A stretch of 64,000 nt of DNA from the NCBI GenBank assembly GCA_947494825.1, contig CANLWN010000004.1, positions 1 to 64,000 of the forward strand, written 5' to 3'. The notes beneath the pieces are model-generated. The model had not been told where the DNA came from, made no database searches, and saw only the letters and a program-made list of their open reading frames with translations. Position numbers and translations under genes: made by a program. Numbering within the stretch: position 1 is the first letter of the stretch; each line of letters starts with the position of its first letter. This DNA comes from an uncultured Flavobacteriaceae bacterium. Lineage in GTDB: Bacteria > Bacteroidota > Bacteroidia > Flavobacteriales > Flavobacteriaceae. Below, in pieces: positions 17,277 through 25,876 of the stretch.

Positions 17277-17945
17277 TTATGTACGAAGCTTTTTGATCAG
17301 GGCCAGGGTGTCCTTTACCGTGCCTTCCAGTCCGGCAAAATCTTCGCTTGCCAAAAGTTCCTTGCTGATCAGTTTGGATCCCATACCCACGCAAGTGACC
17401 CCGGCATCGAACCAAGCTTTCAGGTTGCTTGCTTCCGTGCTCACCCCACCCGTTGGCATGATGCTGGTCCAAGGCTGCGGTCCTTTAACGGCCTTTACAA
17501 ATCCAGGCCCATAGGTAGACCCGGGGAACAACTTTACAATCTCACAACCCAGTTCCTCTGCCCTGTTGATCTCGGTAAGGGATCCACAGCCCGGAGACCA
17601 GAGTACTTTTCTCCGATTGCAAATCGTAGCGATATCCTCGCGAAGCGATGGTGTTACGATAAAATTAGCGCCCATTTGCATGAACAGGGAAGCCGCGGCC
17701 GCATCGGTTATGGAGCCTACGCCCATTACCATTCCCGGCAATTCCTTTAGGACGTATTTGTTCAGCGCTAGAAATACTTCATAGGCAAAATCACCACGTG
17801 CCGTAAATTCCATAAGTCTGGCGCCACCATTATAGCAAGCCTTGATCACCTTTTTCCCCAGTTCAATATCGCTATGGTAAAATAAAGGGACCATACCGCT
17901 TTCCCGCATCAGGGTAGCTACTTCAATTCTCGAATACTGTGCCAT
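17277..17945 (-). CDS. eda: KDPG/KHG aldolase
   Basis: Bifunctional 2-keto-3-deoxy-6-phosphogluconate / 4-hydroxy-2-oxoglutarate aldolase, 222 residues, TIM barrel, class I. The Schiff-base lysine lies in E-I-V-K-L-F-P-G-S. The catalytic Glu is in R-L-M-E-F-T-A-R-G, and the G-A-N-F-I-V-T-P strand is present. It splits KDPG into pyruvate and glyceraldehyde 3-phosphate. It follows the sugar kinase by 17 bp, so the pair runs the last two steps of the 2-keto-3-deoxygluconate branch used for uronates such as alginate or pectin. The uronate enzymes are not in this window. Confidence 0.94.
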   Translation of the reverse strand: MAQYSRIEVATLMRESGMVPLFYHSDIELGKKVIKACYNGGARLMEFTARGDFAYEVFLALNKYVLKELPGMVMGVGSITDAAAASLFMQMGANFIVTPSLREDIATICNRRKVLWSPGCGSLTEINRAEELGCEIVKLFPGSTYGPGFVKAVKGPQPWTSIMPTGGVSTEASNLKAWFDAGVTCVGMGSKLISKELLASEDFAGLEGTVKDTLALIKKLRT

Positions 17946-17962
17946 GTGCTTATTTTTAAATG

Positions 17963-19003
17963 TTATCTCGCGACTCTCCCTGAGGCATCCCCTCCCATCA
18001 ACTTCTCCACCTCTGCAACGGTCACCAAGTTGGCATCGCCCTTTATGGTATGCTTTAGACAGGAAGCCGCAACGGCGAAATTCAAGGCGTGCTGATCATC
18101 TTTTGGATAGTGCAGCAGGCCATATATTAATCCGCCCATAAAGGAATCTCCCCCGCCAACGCGATCTACAATGTCCGTTATCTGGTATTCCGGTGATTTG
18201 TACAGGGTCTTTCCATCGTAAAGCACACCTGCCCAGGTATTATGCGATGCAGAAATAGATCCTCTTAAGGTAGTAATGACTTTTTTTGCGTTCGGAAACT
18301 TCTTCATCATTTGCTGACATACCGAAAGAAAGGCCTCTGCCTTAACGTGTTCCCCTTGGGTGGTAATATCCAGCCCCTCCGGTTTGATCCCGAAGTGTTT
18401 TTCCGCATCTTCCTCATTTCCCAAAATGATATCGCAGTAGGAGGTAAGTTCCGTCATAATGGCTTCGGGTTCCACCCCATATTTCCATAATTTGGCACGA
18501 TAATTAAGGTCGGTCGAAATCGTAATCCCCATGGAACGGGCCACTTTTACCGCTTCCAAACATGTATCTGCGGCGCCTTGGGAAATAGCGGGGGTAATCC
18601 CTGTCCAATGGAACCATGTAGCCCCTTCAAAGATCTTTTGCCAATTGATCATTCCCGGTTGAATTTCGGACATGGCGGAATGTGCCCTATCGTACACTAC
18701 CTTGCTTCCACGACTTACCGCTCCGGTCTCCAGGAAATAAATGCCCAATCGGTCCCCTCCAAAAATGATGTTTTGCGTATTTACGCCCCGTTTCCTCATT
18801 TCCATAAGGGCACACTGACCCATATCATTATCGGGCAGGCGTGTCACAAAATCCACAGGGACTCCATAATTGGCCAGGGAAACCGCCACATTGGATTCGC
18901 CTCCGCCGTACACTACATCAAAACTGTTTGCCTGTGAGAACCTTAAAAATCCAGGAGGTGCCAACCGGAGCATGATCTCCCCAAACGTTACTACTTTCTT
19001 CAT
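17963..19003 (-). CDS. kdgK: 2-keto-3-deoxygluconate kinase (PfkB family)
   Basis: 346 residues, PfkB/ribokinase fold. The N-terminal G-E-I-M-L-R-L and G-G-G-E-S-N-V-A-V (substrate site) and the C-terminal R-V-G-G-G-D-S-F-M-G-G (catalytic Asp, anion hole) are intact. The family includes fructokinases and KDG kinases; coupling with an aldolase of the KDPG class makes KDG kinase the best assignment. It is the first gene of the pair. The 207 bp upstream contain two CTAAAATGGT repeats (about 19059 and 19092) but no clear -7 element. Confidence 0.88.
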   Translation of the reverse strand: MKKVVTFGEIMLRLAPPGFLRFSQANSFDVVYGGGESNVAVSLANYGVPVDFVTRLPDNDMGQCALMEMRKRGVNTQNIIFGGDRLGIYFLETGAVSRGSKVVYDRAHSAMSEIQPGMINWQKIFEGATWFHWTGITPAISQGAADTCLEAVKVARSMGITISTDLNYRAKLWKYGVEPEAIMTELTSYCDIILGNEEDAEKHFGIKPEGLDITTQGEHVKAEAFLSVCQQMMKKFPNAKKVITTLRGSISASHNTWAGVLYDGKTLYKSPEYQITDIVDRVGGGDSFMGGLIYGLLHYPKDDQHALNFAVAASCLKHTIKGDANLVTVAEVEKLMGGDASGRVAR

Positions 19004-19210
19004 TTGATTTTATAATTGAGCTATGGTTGTCCTTGTATTGTTGCTTTCCGGGGAAAGCCACTAAAATGGTCTTGGTCCGGATGCTGCGCTGCTAAAATGG
19101 TTCAAGCTCTTTTCAATGGCCAAAAACCCTGGTTGATCACCAAGGTTCGCTAAGGTACACACAGATTTTCCTACGTACAAATAATGGGGTTGGGAATGGG
19201 AAATAAAAGA

Positions 19211-20035
19211 CTACCCTAAGCCAACATCCAGGGACATCATGATGATAAAGCCACCTATAAAGCCCATGGTCGCGATATCCGTATACTTATCCTGTTGAGT
19301 CTCCGGGATAACCTCCTCTACCACCACAAAGATCATGGCCCCAGCAGCAAAGGACAGTGCATAGGGCAATATGGGTTGAAAGGTAAGTACGGCCCAGGCA
19401 CCCAATACGGCCGCTATAGGTTCTACAAGAGCAGAGGCCTGGCCATACATAAAACTTTTTCTTCTGCTCAGGCCCTGCCTGCGCAAGGGCATGGCCACAG
19501 CAAATCCCTCCGGGAAATTTTGAAGACCAATTCCCAAGGCCAGGGCAACGGCCCCGCCTATGGTGGCCCCATCAAAACCTGCCGCAACGCCACCAAAAAG
19601 TACCCCTACCGCCAATCCTTCGGGAATGTTGTGCAAGGTGATGGCCAAGGTAAGCAGTGTAGTTCTGTGCCAAGGCGTTTTTATCCCCTCCTTCTGACTT
19701 TCCTTAAAATTGATATGTAAGTGGGGCAGTACCTTATCCAGGCCATACAGGAAAATGGCGCCCAATAAAAAACCAATAGCTGCTGGAACCACCTTCTCAA
19801 AACCTTCGCCCGGACTCATTTCTATGCCCGGGGCCAAAAGGCTCCAAAAACTCGCCGCCACCATGACCCCGCCGGTAAAGCCCAGCATGCCATCCAATAC
19901 TGCCCGGTTCATGCTCTTGAAGAAAAATACCAGTGCTGCCCCGGCGGCGGTAAGGCCCCAGGTAAACAGGGTGGCATAAAATGCCGCAAGAATGGGGTTT
20001 ATAGATTCAAAATACGCAATTACTTGATCGATCAT
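19211..20035 (-). CDS. ZIP family divalent metal transporter
   Basis: 274 residues with eight predicted helices and an acidic, His-containing loop (about residues 100-115). The family's metal-site helices read H-N-I-P-E-G-L-A-V-G and Q-N-F-P-E-G-F-A-V-A. ZIP proteins move Zn, Fe or Mn into the cytoplasm. The start overlaps the stop of the DtxR-family gene (ATGA), so regulator and transporter are co-translated. This suggests metal-responsive repression of the transporter by its own operon partner. Confidence 0.94.
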   Translation of the reverse strand: MIDQVIAYFESINPILAAFYATLFTWGLTAAGAALVFFFKSMNRAVLDGMLGFTGGVMVAASFWSLLAPGIEMSPGEGFEKVVPAAIGFLLGAIFLYGLDKVLPHLHINFKESQKEGIKTPWHRTTLLTLAITLHNIPEGLAVGVLFGGVAAGFDGATIGGAVALALGIGLQNFPEGFAVAMPLRRQGLSRRKSFMYGQASALVEPIAAVLGAWAVLTFQPILPYALSFAAGAMIFVVVEEVIPETQQDKYTDIATMGFIGGFIIMMSLDVGLG

Positions 20036-20691
20036 AATTCGTTGGGTTTTACATATAAGTTGGAAGCTATCTGATGGGAAATATGCATTTTTTCCCCGTC
20101 TACTTTAATATGCAGGGAGTCATCAAATTCCTCCTTGTCCATAATCTCGATGAGATTGCCCAAGGCGATCTTGTTGCGATCCAGGAACTTTAAAAAGGTA
20201 GCGGAAGAATCCTTGACGCCTACACAAACCCCTTGGGTAGAAATGGGCAATTGGCTCAACAATTGCTTTTTGGGTTCCGTAAATTCCCCATTTTTAGTGG
20301 GAATGGGATCTCCGTGAGGGTCAAATTTGGGGAACTCCAAAAGTTCATCGAGTTGATCGATCAACTTTTCGCTTTTGATATGCTCCAATTGTTCGGCCAC
20401 TTCATGGACCTCATCCCAAGTAAAATGGAGCTTTTTTACCAAAAAGACCTCCCAAAGACGATGCTTTCTTATTATGGACAATGCGGTTTTGGTTCCGACG
20501 GGAGTAAGGGAAACCCCTTGATATTTTTTATAATTGACCAGTCCTTTATCCGATAATTTTTTTACCATATCGGTTACCGAAGAGGGCTTGGTTTCCATCT
20601 GCTCCGCTATAGCATTGGTGGAGACGGGCCCCTTCCCATTCCTTCCCAAGTGGAAGATGGTTTTCAAGTAATTTTCCTCGGAATGGGTCAT
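20032..20691 (-). CDS. DtxR/MntR family metal-dependent repressor
   Basis: 219 residues. It has a winged helix-turn-helix (E-N-Y-L-K-T-I-F-H-L... then N-A-I-A-E-Q-M-E-T-K-P-S-S-V-T-D-M-V-K-K-L), an iron-dependent-repressor dimer domain (H-R-L-W-E-V-F, E-V-H-E-V-A-E-Q-L-E-H) and a C-terminal FeoA/SH3-like domain. Met at 20691 begins M-T-H-S-E-E-N-Y; the 15 codons before it do not resemble the family, and the promoter lies within them. The protein probably senses Mn(II) or Fe(II) and controls its own operon, and perhaps the divergent di-haem operon. Confidence 0.93.
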   Translation of the reverse strand: MTHSEENYLKTIFHLGRNGKGPVSTNAIAEQMETKPSSVTDMVKKLSDKGLVNYKKYQGVSLTPVGTKTALSIIRKHRLWEVFLVKKLHFTWDEVHEVAEQLEHIKSEKLIDQLDELLEFPKFDPHGDPIPTKNGEFTEPKKQLLSQLPISTQGVCVGVKDSSATFLKFLDRNKIALGNLIEIMDKEEFDDSLHIKVDGEKMHISHQIASNLYVKPNEL

Positions 20692-20707
20692 TAAAATAAA
20701 ATTTTCA

Positions 20708-20736
20708 CAAAAATACATTTTTATTTGTAAAAACAA
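20708..20736 (-). promoter_or_regulatory. Promoter of the dtxR-ZIP operon
   Basis: On the minus strand TTG (20736-20734), an 18-bp spacer and TATTTTTG (20715-20708) match the Bacteroidota consensus well. The start codon is 17 bp from the -7 element, so the leader is very short. Confidence 0.72.
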
Positions 20737-20738
20737 AT
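20723..20738. promoter_or_regulatory. Inverted repeat over the dtxR -33 element
   Basis: ATTTGT-AAAA-ACAAAT is a perfect inverted repeat with 6-bp arms. It covers the -33 TTG of the dtxR promoter, where a repressor site would act. Candidate self-regulation site. Confidence 0.55.
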
Positions 20739-20756
20739 TTTTAGCTTTGTCTAAAA
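20739..20756. promoter_or_regulatory. Inverted repeat containing a plus-strand -7 element
   Basis: TTTTAG-CTTTGT-CTAAAA has perfect 6-bp arms. It includes TAGCTTTG (20742-20749), a match to TANNTTTG on the plus strand, 36 bp before the di-haem gene. A TTG is 14 bp upstream, which is too near to be a standard -33. Confidence 0.5.
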
Positions 20757-20763
20757 TTAATTT

Positions 20764-20777
20764 TTAGTATATACTAA
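20764..20777. promoter_or_regulatory. 14-bp perfect palindrome before the di-haem gene
   Basis: TTAGTATATACTAA is fully self-complementary and ends 7 bp before the start codon. Its TTAG...CTAA ends resemble those of DtxR/IdeR-type boxes (TTAGG...CCTAA). It could be the site by which the adjacent DtxR-family protein controls this operon. Confidence 0.55.
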
Positions 20778-20784
20778 TTGTGTG

Positions 20785-21987
20785 ATGAAAAAAGAGCTTG
20801 CTTCCTTTCTATGTCTTGTCCTGGGTATTTTCACTTTACTGGTTTCCTGTGATCATCTTGAACCGCAAGGGCCAGAGGAAGACCAATTGCTCGATGGGCC
20901 CTTGGAGGGACTTACAAATGCCCAGTCCAAACAATTTTTGGATGGGGATATTGCCTTTAATGATGAGGTGTTTACCTCTGACAGTGGATTGGGACCCATA
21001 TTTGTGGCAACCAGTTGTGCAAGTTGTCACATTGGGGATGGCAAGGGCCATCCCTTTACTACGCTTACTCGCTTTGGTCAATCGGAACCTGGTGCAAACG
21101 CCTTCCTAAATCAAGGGGGGCCACAGCTGCAAAATAGGGCCATTCCCGGATTTGAACCAGAAAATATTCCTCCCGGAGCCACTTTTTCCAATTTCACTCC
21201 TCCGGCCATTACAGGTCTTGGGTTTTTGGAATTGGTTTCTGATGAGGATATTCTTGCCATGGCAGACCCGGATGACGAGGACAACGACGGGATTTCAGGG
21301 GTTCCCAATTGGATAGACCCCCCCTCCTTTGTAACGCTGTTCCCCAATGCCATTGCGCAAGATGGAAAATACATTCATCGATTTGGCAAAAAAGCCGCTG
21401 CCTACAATTTACTGCATCAAACCATCAATGCCTACAATCAGGATATCGGTATTACCTCGATCCAAAACCCAATCGATGTTTTTTCCGGACAGGAAATAGA
21501 GCCCGAAGTTGATCAAAACACGGTCAACGATGTGGTTTTCTATCTTCAGACACTAAAAGCGCCCATTCAGCGTGATCAAAACGATGACGAAGTGGTTCAG
21601 GGACAGGATTTGTTTGGGCAGATCAATTGTACCGCATGTCACAAACCTACTTTAAGAACAGGGTTCTCCCCTGTTCAAGTGCTTTCCGAAGTGAACTTTC
21701 ATCCCTATACGGACCTGCTTTTACACGATATGGGCCCCGACCTGGACGATGGGTATACCGAAGGTAGTGCAGAAACGTCTGAATGGAGAACCCCACCACT
21801 CTGGGGCCTTGGGCTCTCTCCAAATTCGCAAGGAGGGCAATTTTTTCTAATGCACGACGGCAGGGCTCGCAGCATTGAAGAGGCCATACTGATGCACGGG
21901 GGGGAAGCCGCCAATAGCAGACAACAATATGAAAACCTCTCGGAAACCGAAAAAGAAGCCTTGATCAGATTTTTAAAATCACTTTAA
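20785..21987 (+). CDS. Di-haem oxidoreductase lipoprotein (DUF1111/COG3488)
   Basis: 400 residues. The lipobox L-V-S-C places it on the periplasmic or outer membrane face. Two c-type haem sites are present: C-A-S-C-H (residues 78-82) and C-T-A-C-H (around 282-286). The later W-R-T-P-P-L-W-G-L-G and F-L-M-H-D-G-R-A motifs belong to the di-haem peroxidase-like family once called thiol oxidoreductases. Their true substrate is unknown, but they often accompany iron-related genes. GTG at 20782 is an alternative start three bases earlier. It opens an operon with a Rieske protein (1 bp gap) and a porin. Confidence 0.9.
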   Translation: MKKELASFLCLVLGIFTLLVSCDHLEPQGPEEDQLLDGPLEGLTNAQSKQFLDGDIAFNDEVFTSDSGLGPIFVATSCASCHIGDGKGHPFTTLTRFGQSEPGANAFLNQGGPQLQNRAIPGFEPENIPPGATFSNFTPPAITGLGFLELVSDEDILAMADPDDEDNDGISGVPNWIDPPSFVTLFPNAIAQDGKYIHRFGKKAAAYNLLHQTINAYNQDIGITSIQNPIDVFSGQEIEPEVDQNTVNDVVFYLQTLKAPIQRDQNDDEVVQGQDLFGQINCTACHKPTLRTGFSPVQVLSEVNFHPYTDLLLHDMGPDLDDGYTEGSAETSEWRTPPLWGLGLSPNSQGGQFFLMHDGRARSIEEAILMHGGEAANSRQQYENLSETEKEALIRFLKSL

Positions 21988-21988
21988 A

Positions 21989-22429
21989 ATGGAAAGAAAG
22001 GAATTTATCAAAACTTGTTCCATTGGCTGTTTGGGGTTTTCTGCCTTTGGGCTTTTGGTACAGGGGTGCGCAGCTTCCAAAGTGGTGAACATTCCCATAT
22101 CGGATGAAGGTTTGCTAATCCCCATATCGGAATTCGAGCTCGTAAAGACCGATCAAAAAAGGTATAGGTCTTACCTTATAGTACAAAATGAAAAATTGCA
22201 ATATCCCATTTGTGTTTATCGCCTTACCGAAAACGATTACAGGGCTTTGTTGATGCGCTGCACCCATCAAGGAACCGAGCTTCAGGTCTTCGGAGACAAA
22301 CTACAATGCCCGGCACATGGAAGTGAATTTGGCAATAAGGGAAATGTGACCAACGGACCGGCAAGTGAGAATCTAAGGACCTTCCCGGTTAAAATAACCA
22401 ATGACCAACTAAAAATTCTGCTTACATGA
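21989..22429 (+). CDS. Rieske [2Fe-2S] lipoprotein
   Basis: 146 residues. The two cluster motifs C-T-H-Q-G-T-E-L (about residues 91-98) and C-P-A-H-G-S-E-F (about 108-115) are intact, giving two Cys and two His ligands. The N-terminus E-R-K-E-F-I-K resembles a Tat signal with R-K in place of R-R, followed by a lipobox (V-Q-G-C). The protein is thus likely folded and loaded in the cytoplasm, then exported. It begins one base after the di-haem gene and overlaps the porin gene by four bases, so the three are tightly coupled and may pass electrons between each other. Confidence 0.92.
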   Translation: MERKEFIKTCSIGCLGFSAFGLLVQGCAASKVVNIPISDEGLLIPISEFELVKTDQKRYRSYLIVQNEKLQYPICVYRLTENDYRALLMRCTHQGTELQVFGDKLQCPAHGSEFGNKGNVTNGPASENLRTFPVKITNDQLKILLT

Positions 22430-23652
22430 GCTTAAGAGATGTATCGCCAATATTTGTTTGTATCCTTTTTTTTGGTCACCTATCCTTTGGTCAAATAGAC
22501 AGTACGCTCCTAAAAAGGAGGCCGGTAGACACCTTGCAACAAACGTTGAACATGGATGCGCCCTACAATCGTCCTTTTTTGGATGTTGGGAAGTTACCTG
22601 TATCCCTTGGTGGGTACATGGAAGTAAACTGGCAGCGACTTGGTACCGATGGGGTTAGCGAAGGGCATCAGTTCCAAGCAAGAAGACTTACGCTTTTTGT
22701 AGCTTCCACGATTTCAAGAAGGTTAAAATTCCTTACAGAGGTGGAATTCGAGGAAGGGGGCAGGGAAATAGCTATTGAATTTGCTTCCTTGGACTTGGAA
22801 TTCCATCCCCTACTCAATTTAAGGGGAGGTATCATTCTTAATCCTATCGGGGCGTTTAATCAGAACCATGATGGGCCAAAATGGGAATTTACCGATAGAC
22901 CCATCTCCGCAACGCAGTTGTTACCGGCAACATGGAGCACTCCTGGTTTTGGGCTTTATGGAAAATACCATTCCGAAGCTTGGATGTTTGGCTATGAAGC
23001 CTATGTCACCGGAGGTTTTGACGATTCCATAATTGACAATCCCGAAAACCGGACCTTTTTGCCCGCCTCCAAGGAAAACGCGGAACGGTTCGAGGAAGGC
23101 AATACCCTCTTTACCGGGAAAATTGCATTGCGCAACAATGCCATAGGGGAAGTGGGGCTTTCCTATATGGGCGGAACCTATAATACCTTTGAGGCTGACG
23201 GCATCGTATTGGACGAAAAAAGAAGATTGAACGTATTCGCGATCGACTTTAACACAACACTGCCGCGGCTTAATACATTTATTACCGGGGAATGGACCTT
23301 CATAGATGTAGATGTCCCGGATACCTTTACCCAACAGTTCGGGGACAAGCAGCATGGTGGCTTTATGGACATTGTTCAGCCTATTCTAAAAAAGAAAATA
23401 TTCGGTTGGGAAAAGGCGGTGGTGAATTTGGCGCTACGATTGGAATATGTGGATTGGAACGTAGGGTCCTTTGATGAAACCGGTGGAAACATAGCTCAGG
23501 ATATTTGGAATATCATGCCCGCCATAAGTTTTAGACCCACTCCGCAAACCGTGATAAGGTTAAACTATAGACATTCCGAAGAACGCGATTTGTTGGGCAA
23601 TCCCCCAGCGGTTACCGGAGGCTTTATCTTTGGGCTTTCCACCTATTTCTGA
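22426..23652 (+). CDS. Outer-membrane beta-barrel (porin-like) protein
   Basis: 408 residues with a signal peptide (cleavage near S-F-G-Q, residue 24). Alternating beta-strand pattern, aromatic girdle residues, and a final strand ending in Phe (F-I-F-G-L-S-T-Y-F) mark an outer-membrane barrel. The R-R-L-K-F-L-T-E-V-E-F-E segment and the H-x-F-Q-A-R-R-L-T-L opening resemble phosphate-selective porin (OprO/OprP) or DcaP-like barrels. It ends the di-haem/Rieske operon (4-bp overlap), suggesting an outer-membrane route for the substrate handled there. Confidence 0.85.
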   Translation: MSLRDVSPIFVCILFFGHLSFGQIDSTLLKRRPVDTLQQTLNMDAPYNRPFLDVGKLPVSLGGYMEVNWQRLGTDGVSEGHQFQARRLTLFVASTISRRLKFLTEVEFEEGGREIAIEFASLDLEFHPLLNLRGGIILNPIGAFNQNHDGPKWEFTDRPISATQLLPATWSTPGFGLYGKYHSEAWMFGYEAYVTGGFDDSIIDNPENRTFLPASKENAERFEEGNTLFTGKIALRNNAIGEVGLSYMGGTYNTFEADGIVLDEKRRLNVFAIDFNTTLPRLNTFITGEWTFIDVDVPDTFTQQFGDKQHGGFMDIVQPILKKKIFGWEKAVVNLALRLEYVDWNVGSFDETGGNIAQDIWNIMPAISFRPTPQTVIRLNYRHSEERDLLGNPPAVTGGFIFGLSTYF

Positions 23653-23738
23653 AATTCTACGGTTCTTTCATAAAATATCCCATTGTTTAACCGCCTTGGT
23701 ATTCACTTCTTGTTTATCTTGTGTGCCAGTTTTGCCCT

Positions 23739-24881
23739 ATGGAGACCTATGATTACATCATTATCGGAGCGGGAGCTGCCGGACTTATGCTGGCCGATGC
23801 CCTGGGAAGCGATCCTTTTTTTGCCCAAAAATCGATTCTGCTCCTGGACAAAGACGCGAAACGGACCAATGATCGTACCTGGTGCTTTTGGGAAAAAGAA
23901 AGGGGCCCTTTTGATGACATCCTATATGCAACCTGGGATCATATAAATTTTGGCGGGAAGGATTTTCACAAAACCTTAGCCATAAAACCCTATGTCTACA
24001 AAATGCTGAGAGGTGTGGATTTCTATAGGGCGCATTTGGAACGTATTGGATCGTACCCCAACCTCCGCTTTGCACAGGAAACGGTTACCCAAGTGGAAGA
24101 GGTTTCGTCCAGGGTTCGTGTACACACCGAAGATAATACCTATGTGGGTACCAAGGTCTTTAACAGCATTCTTGATTTTAGCCGCCTTGGGGAACAATCA
24201 AAATTCCCTGTACTGCAGCAACATTTTGAAGGCTGGTTCGTAAAGGCCAAACAGCCAATTTTTACCGAAGACCGCGCCACCTTCATGGATTTTTCCGTGC
24301 CCCAAAAGGGCAATACCCGATTTATGTATCTGCTGCCCTTTAGCGCTACGGAGGCGCTGGTGGAATATACCCTTTTTTCCGAACAACTATTGCCAAACAA
24401 GGAATACGGACAGGCCATTGAAACCTACTTAAGGGAAACCCTACACTGCACTTCCTACGAGGTGCTTTTTAGGGAAAAGGGAAGTATTCCTATGAGTTGT
24501 TATGATTTTGCTGCAGGGCGTACCCAAAATATGCTCCCGATAGGTACGGCCGGGGGGTGGAGCAAAGCCAGCACGGGTTATACCTTTAGAAACACCTATA
24601 AAAAAACCACACAACTCGTGGCACATCTTAAAGCGGGGAAATCCTTGGATACCTTTGGCAAGAAAGCCCGTTTCTGGTACTACGACCTGATATTATTGGA
24701 TGTACTGCACCACGATAACGGCCAGGGGCGACTCGTTTTCGAATCGCTTTTCAAGAAAAGGACCCCCCAACAGATCTTTAAGTTTCTGGATGAGGAAACC
24801 CATCTAGGGGAAGAGTTGCGGGTAATTTCCGCGGCACCGACCTGGGCGTTTATCAAGGCCTTGTTCAGACGTTTATTCTAG
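23739..24881 (+). CDS. crtY: Lycopene beta-cyclase
   Basis: 380 residues, flavoprotein of the CrtY family. It has an N-terminal dinucleotide site (Y-D-Y-I-I-I-G-A-G-A-A-G, residues 4-15), the N-D-R-T-W-C-F-W block characteristic of lycopene cyclases, and P-I-G-T-A-G-G-W-S-K-A-S-T-G-Y. It cyclises the ends of lycopene to beta-carotene, the precursor of zeaxanthin in yellow flavobacteria. ATG 23739 directly precedes the FAD-binding strand. It converges with a polyprenyl diphosphate synthase gene, sharing the four bases CTAG as both stop codons. Confidence 0.94.
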   Translation: METYDYIIIGAGAAGLMLADALGSDPFFAQKSILLLDKDAKRTNDRTWCFWEKERGPFDDILYATWDHINFGGKDFHKTLAIKPYVYKMLRGVDFYRAHLERIGSYPNLRFAQETVTQVEEVSSRVRVHTEDNTYVGTKVFNSILDFSRLGEQSKFPVLQQHFEGWFVKAKQPIFTEDRATFMDFSVPQKGNTRFMYLLPFSATEALVEYTLFSEQLLPNKEYGQAIETYLRETLHCTSYEVLFREKGSIPMSCYDFAAGRTQNMLPIGTAGGWSKASTGYTFRNTYKKTTQLVAHLKAGKSLDTFGKKARFWYYDLILLDVLHHDNGQGRLVFESLFKKRTPQQIFKFLDEETHLGEELRVISAAPTWAFIKALFRRLF

Positions 24882-25852
24882 ACCTCCCTCCCCATCAACT
24901 GTTCCCCGAACGCACGAAGCGAATCTTTATTGGCCTGGGCAATCTCCAACACTTCCAAAATGGAAAATGCCTTTTCCGTGTAGGTCGCGATTTCCTCTTT
25001 GGTCCGCCGGGCGGCACCACTGTCCCTAAATATAGCCTTCACCATCTGCACCTTATACAAGGGATCCTGGGGCTGGGTGACAAAAAGCTGCTGCAATTGT
25101 TCCTTTTGTCCAACCGTGGCCAGTTCCAGGGCCTTCAAAAATAAAAAGGTCTTTTTGTTTTCAATAATATCGCCCCCGAGCTGTTTTCCAAATGCCTTTG
25201 GATCCCCAAAAACGTCCAGATAATCATCCTGCAATTGAAAAGCTATGCCCAGATTTAGGCCAAAGGTGTAGATGCCCTGTTGCGATTTCCCGCTGGCCCC
25301 GGCAATGATGGCGCCCATCTTCATGGCCGCAGCAACCAAGACGGCCGTTTTATATGATATCATTTTTAAGTACTCGGCGATGGTGACATCGTTACGGCTG
25401 GCAAAGTCAATATCGTATTGCTGCCCCTCGCATACTTCCAAAGCGGTTTTACTGAATAATTGGGCCAATGATCTAAAGGTAAGGTCATCATAGGACTCGA
25501 AAAGCTGATAGGCCAGGATGAGCATCGCATCACCGGATAAAATCCCTGTATTGAGATCCCATTTCTCATGGACGGTCATCTGGCCCCTTCTTAGGGGTGC
25601 GGCATCCATGATATCATCGTGCACCAAGGAAAAATTGTGAAAAATCTCAACGGCCAGCGCGGCGTTCAACGCTTTACTGCTATCCGCTCCGAAGACCTCG
25701 GCGGTCATTAGGGTAAGCACCGGCCTCAGGCGTTTACCTCCCAAGCCCAAAATATAGGAAATGGGGGCGTAAAGGTTGCTCGGCTCTCGTGGTTTGATAC
25801 GGGATTCCAAATAGGAAACAAATTCCTCACGGTACTGTTCGGCGGTATACAT
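24878..25852 (-). CDS. Polyprenyl diphosphate synthase
   Basis: 324 residues, all-helical trans-prenyltransferase. The first Asp-rich motif is D79-D-I-M-D83, the second is D-D-Y-L-D near 211-215, with G-G-K-R-L-R-P near 38-44. The short D-D-x2-D first motif and the F-H-N-F-S residues just before it fit a geranylgeranyl/farnesyl-type synthase of the sort that feeds carotenoids or quinones. Proximity to the lycopene cyclase makes a carotenoid role reasonable, but essential isoprenoid synthesis is equally possible. Confidence 0.92.
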   Translation of the reverse strand: MYTAEQYREEFVSYLESRIKPREPSNLYAPISYILGLGGKRLRPVLTLMTAEVFGADSSKALNAALAVEIFHNFSLVHDDIMDAAPLRRGQMTVHEKWDLNTGILSGDAMLILAYQLFESYDDLTFRSLAQLFSKTALEVCEGQQYDIDFASRNDVTIAEYLKMISYKTAVLVAAAMKMGAIIAGASGKSQQGIYTFGLNLGIAFQLQDDYLDVFGDPKAFGKQLGGDIIENKKTFLFLKALELATVGQKEQLQQLFVTQPQDPLYKVQMVKAIFRDSGAARRTKEEIATYTEKAFSILEVLEIAQANKDSLRAFGEQLMGREV

Positions 25853-25868
25853 TTAAAACAAATTTTTT

Positions 25869-25876
25869 CAAAAATA
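25869..25876 (-). promoter_or_regulatory. Candidate -7 element of the polyprenyl synthase gene
   Basis: TATTTTTG on the minus strand, 16 bp before the start codon, matches TANNTTTG. No TTG at the expected distance. Between here and 26094 I see no gene or repeat. Confidence 0.45.
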
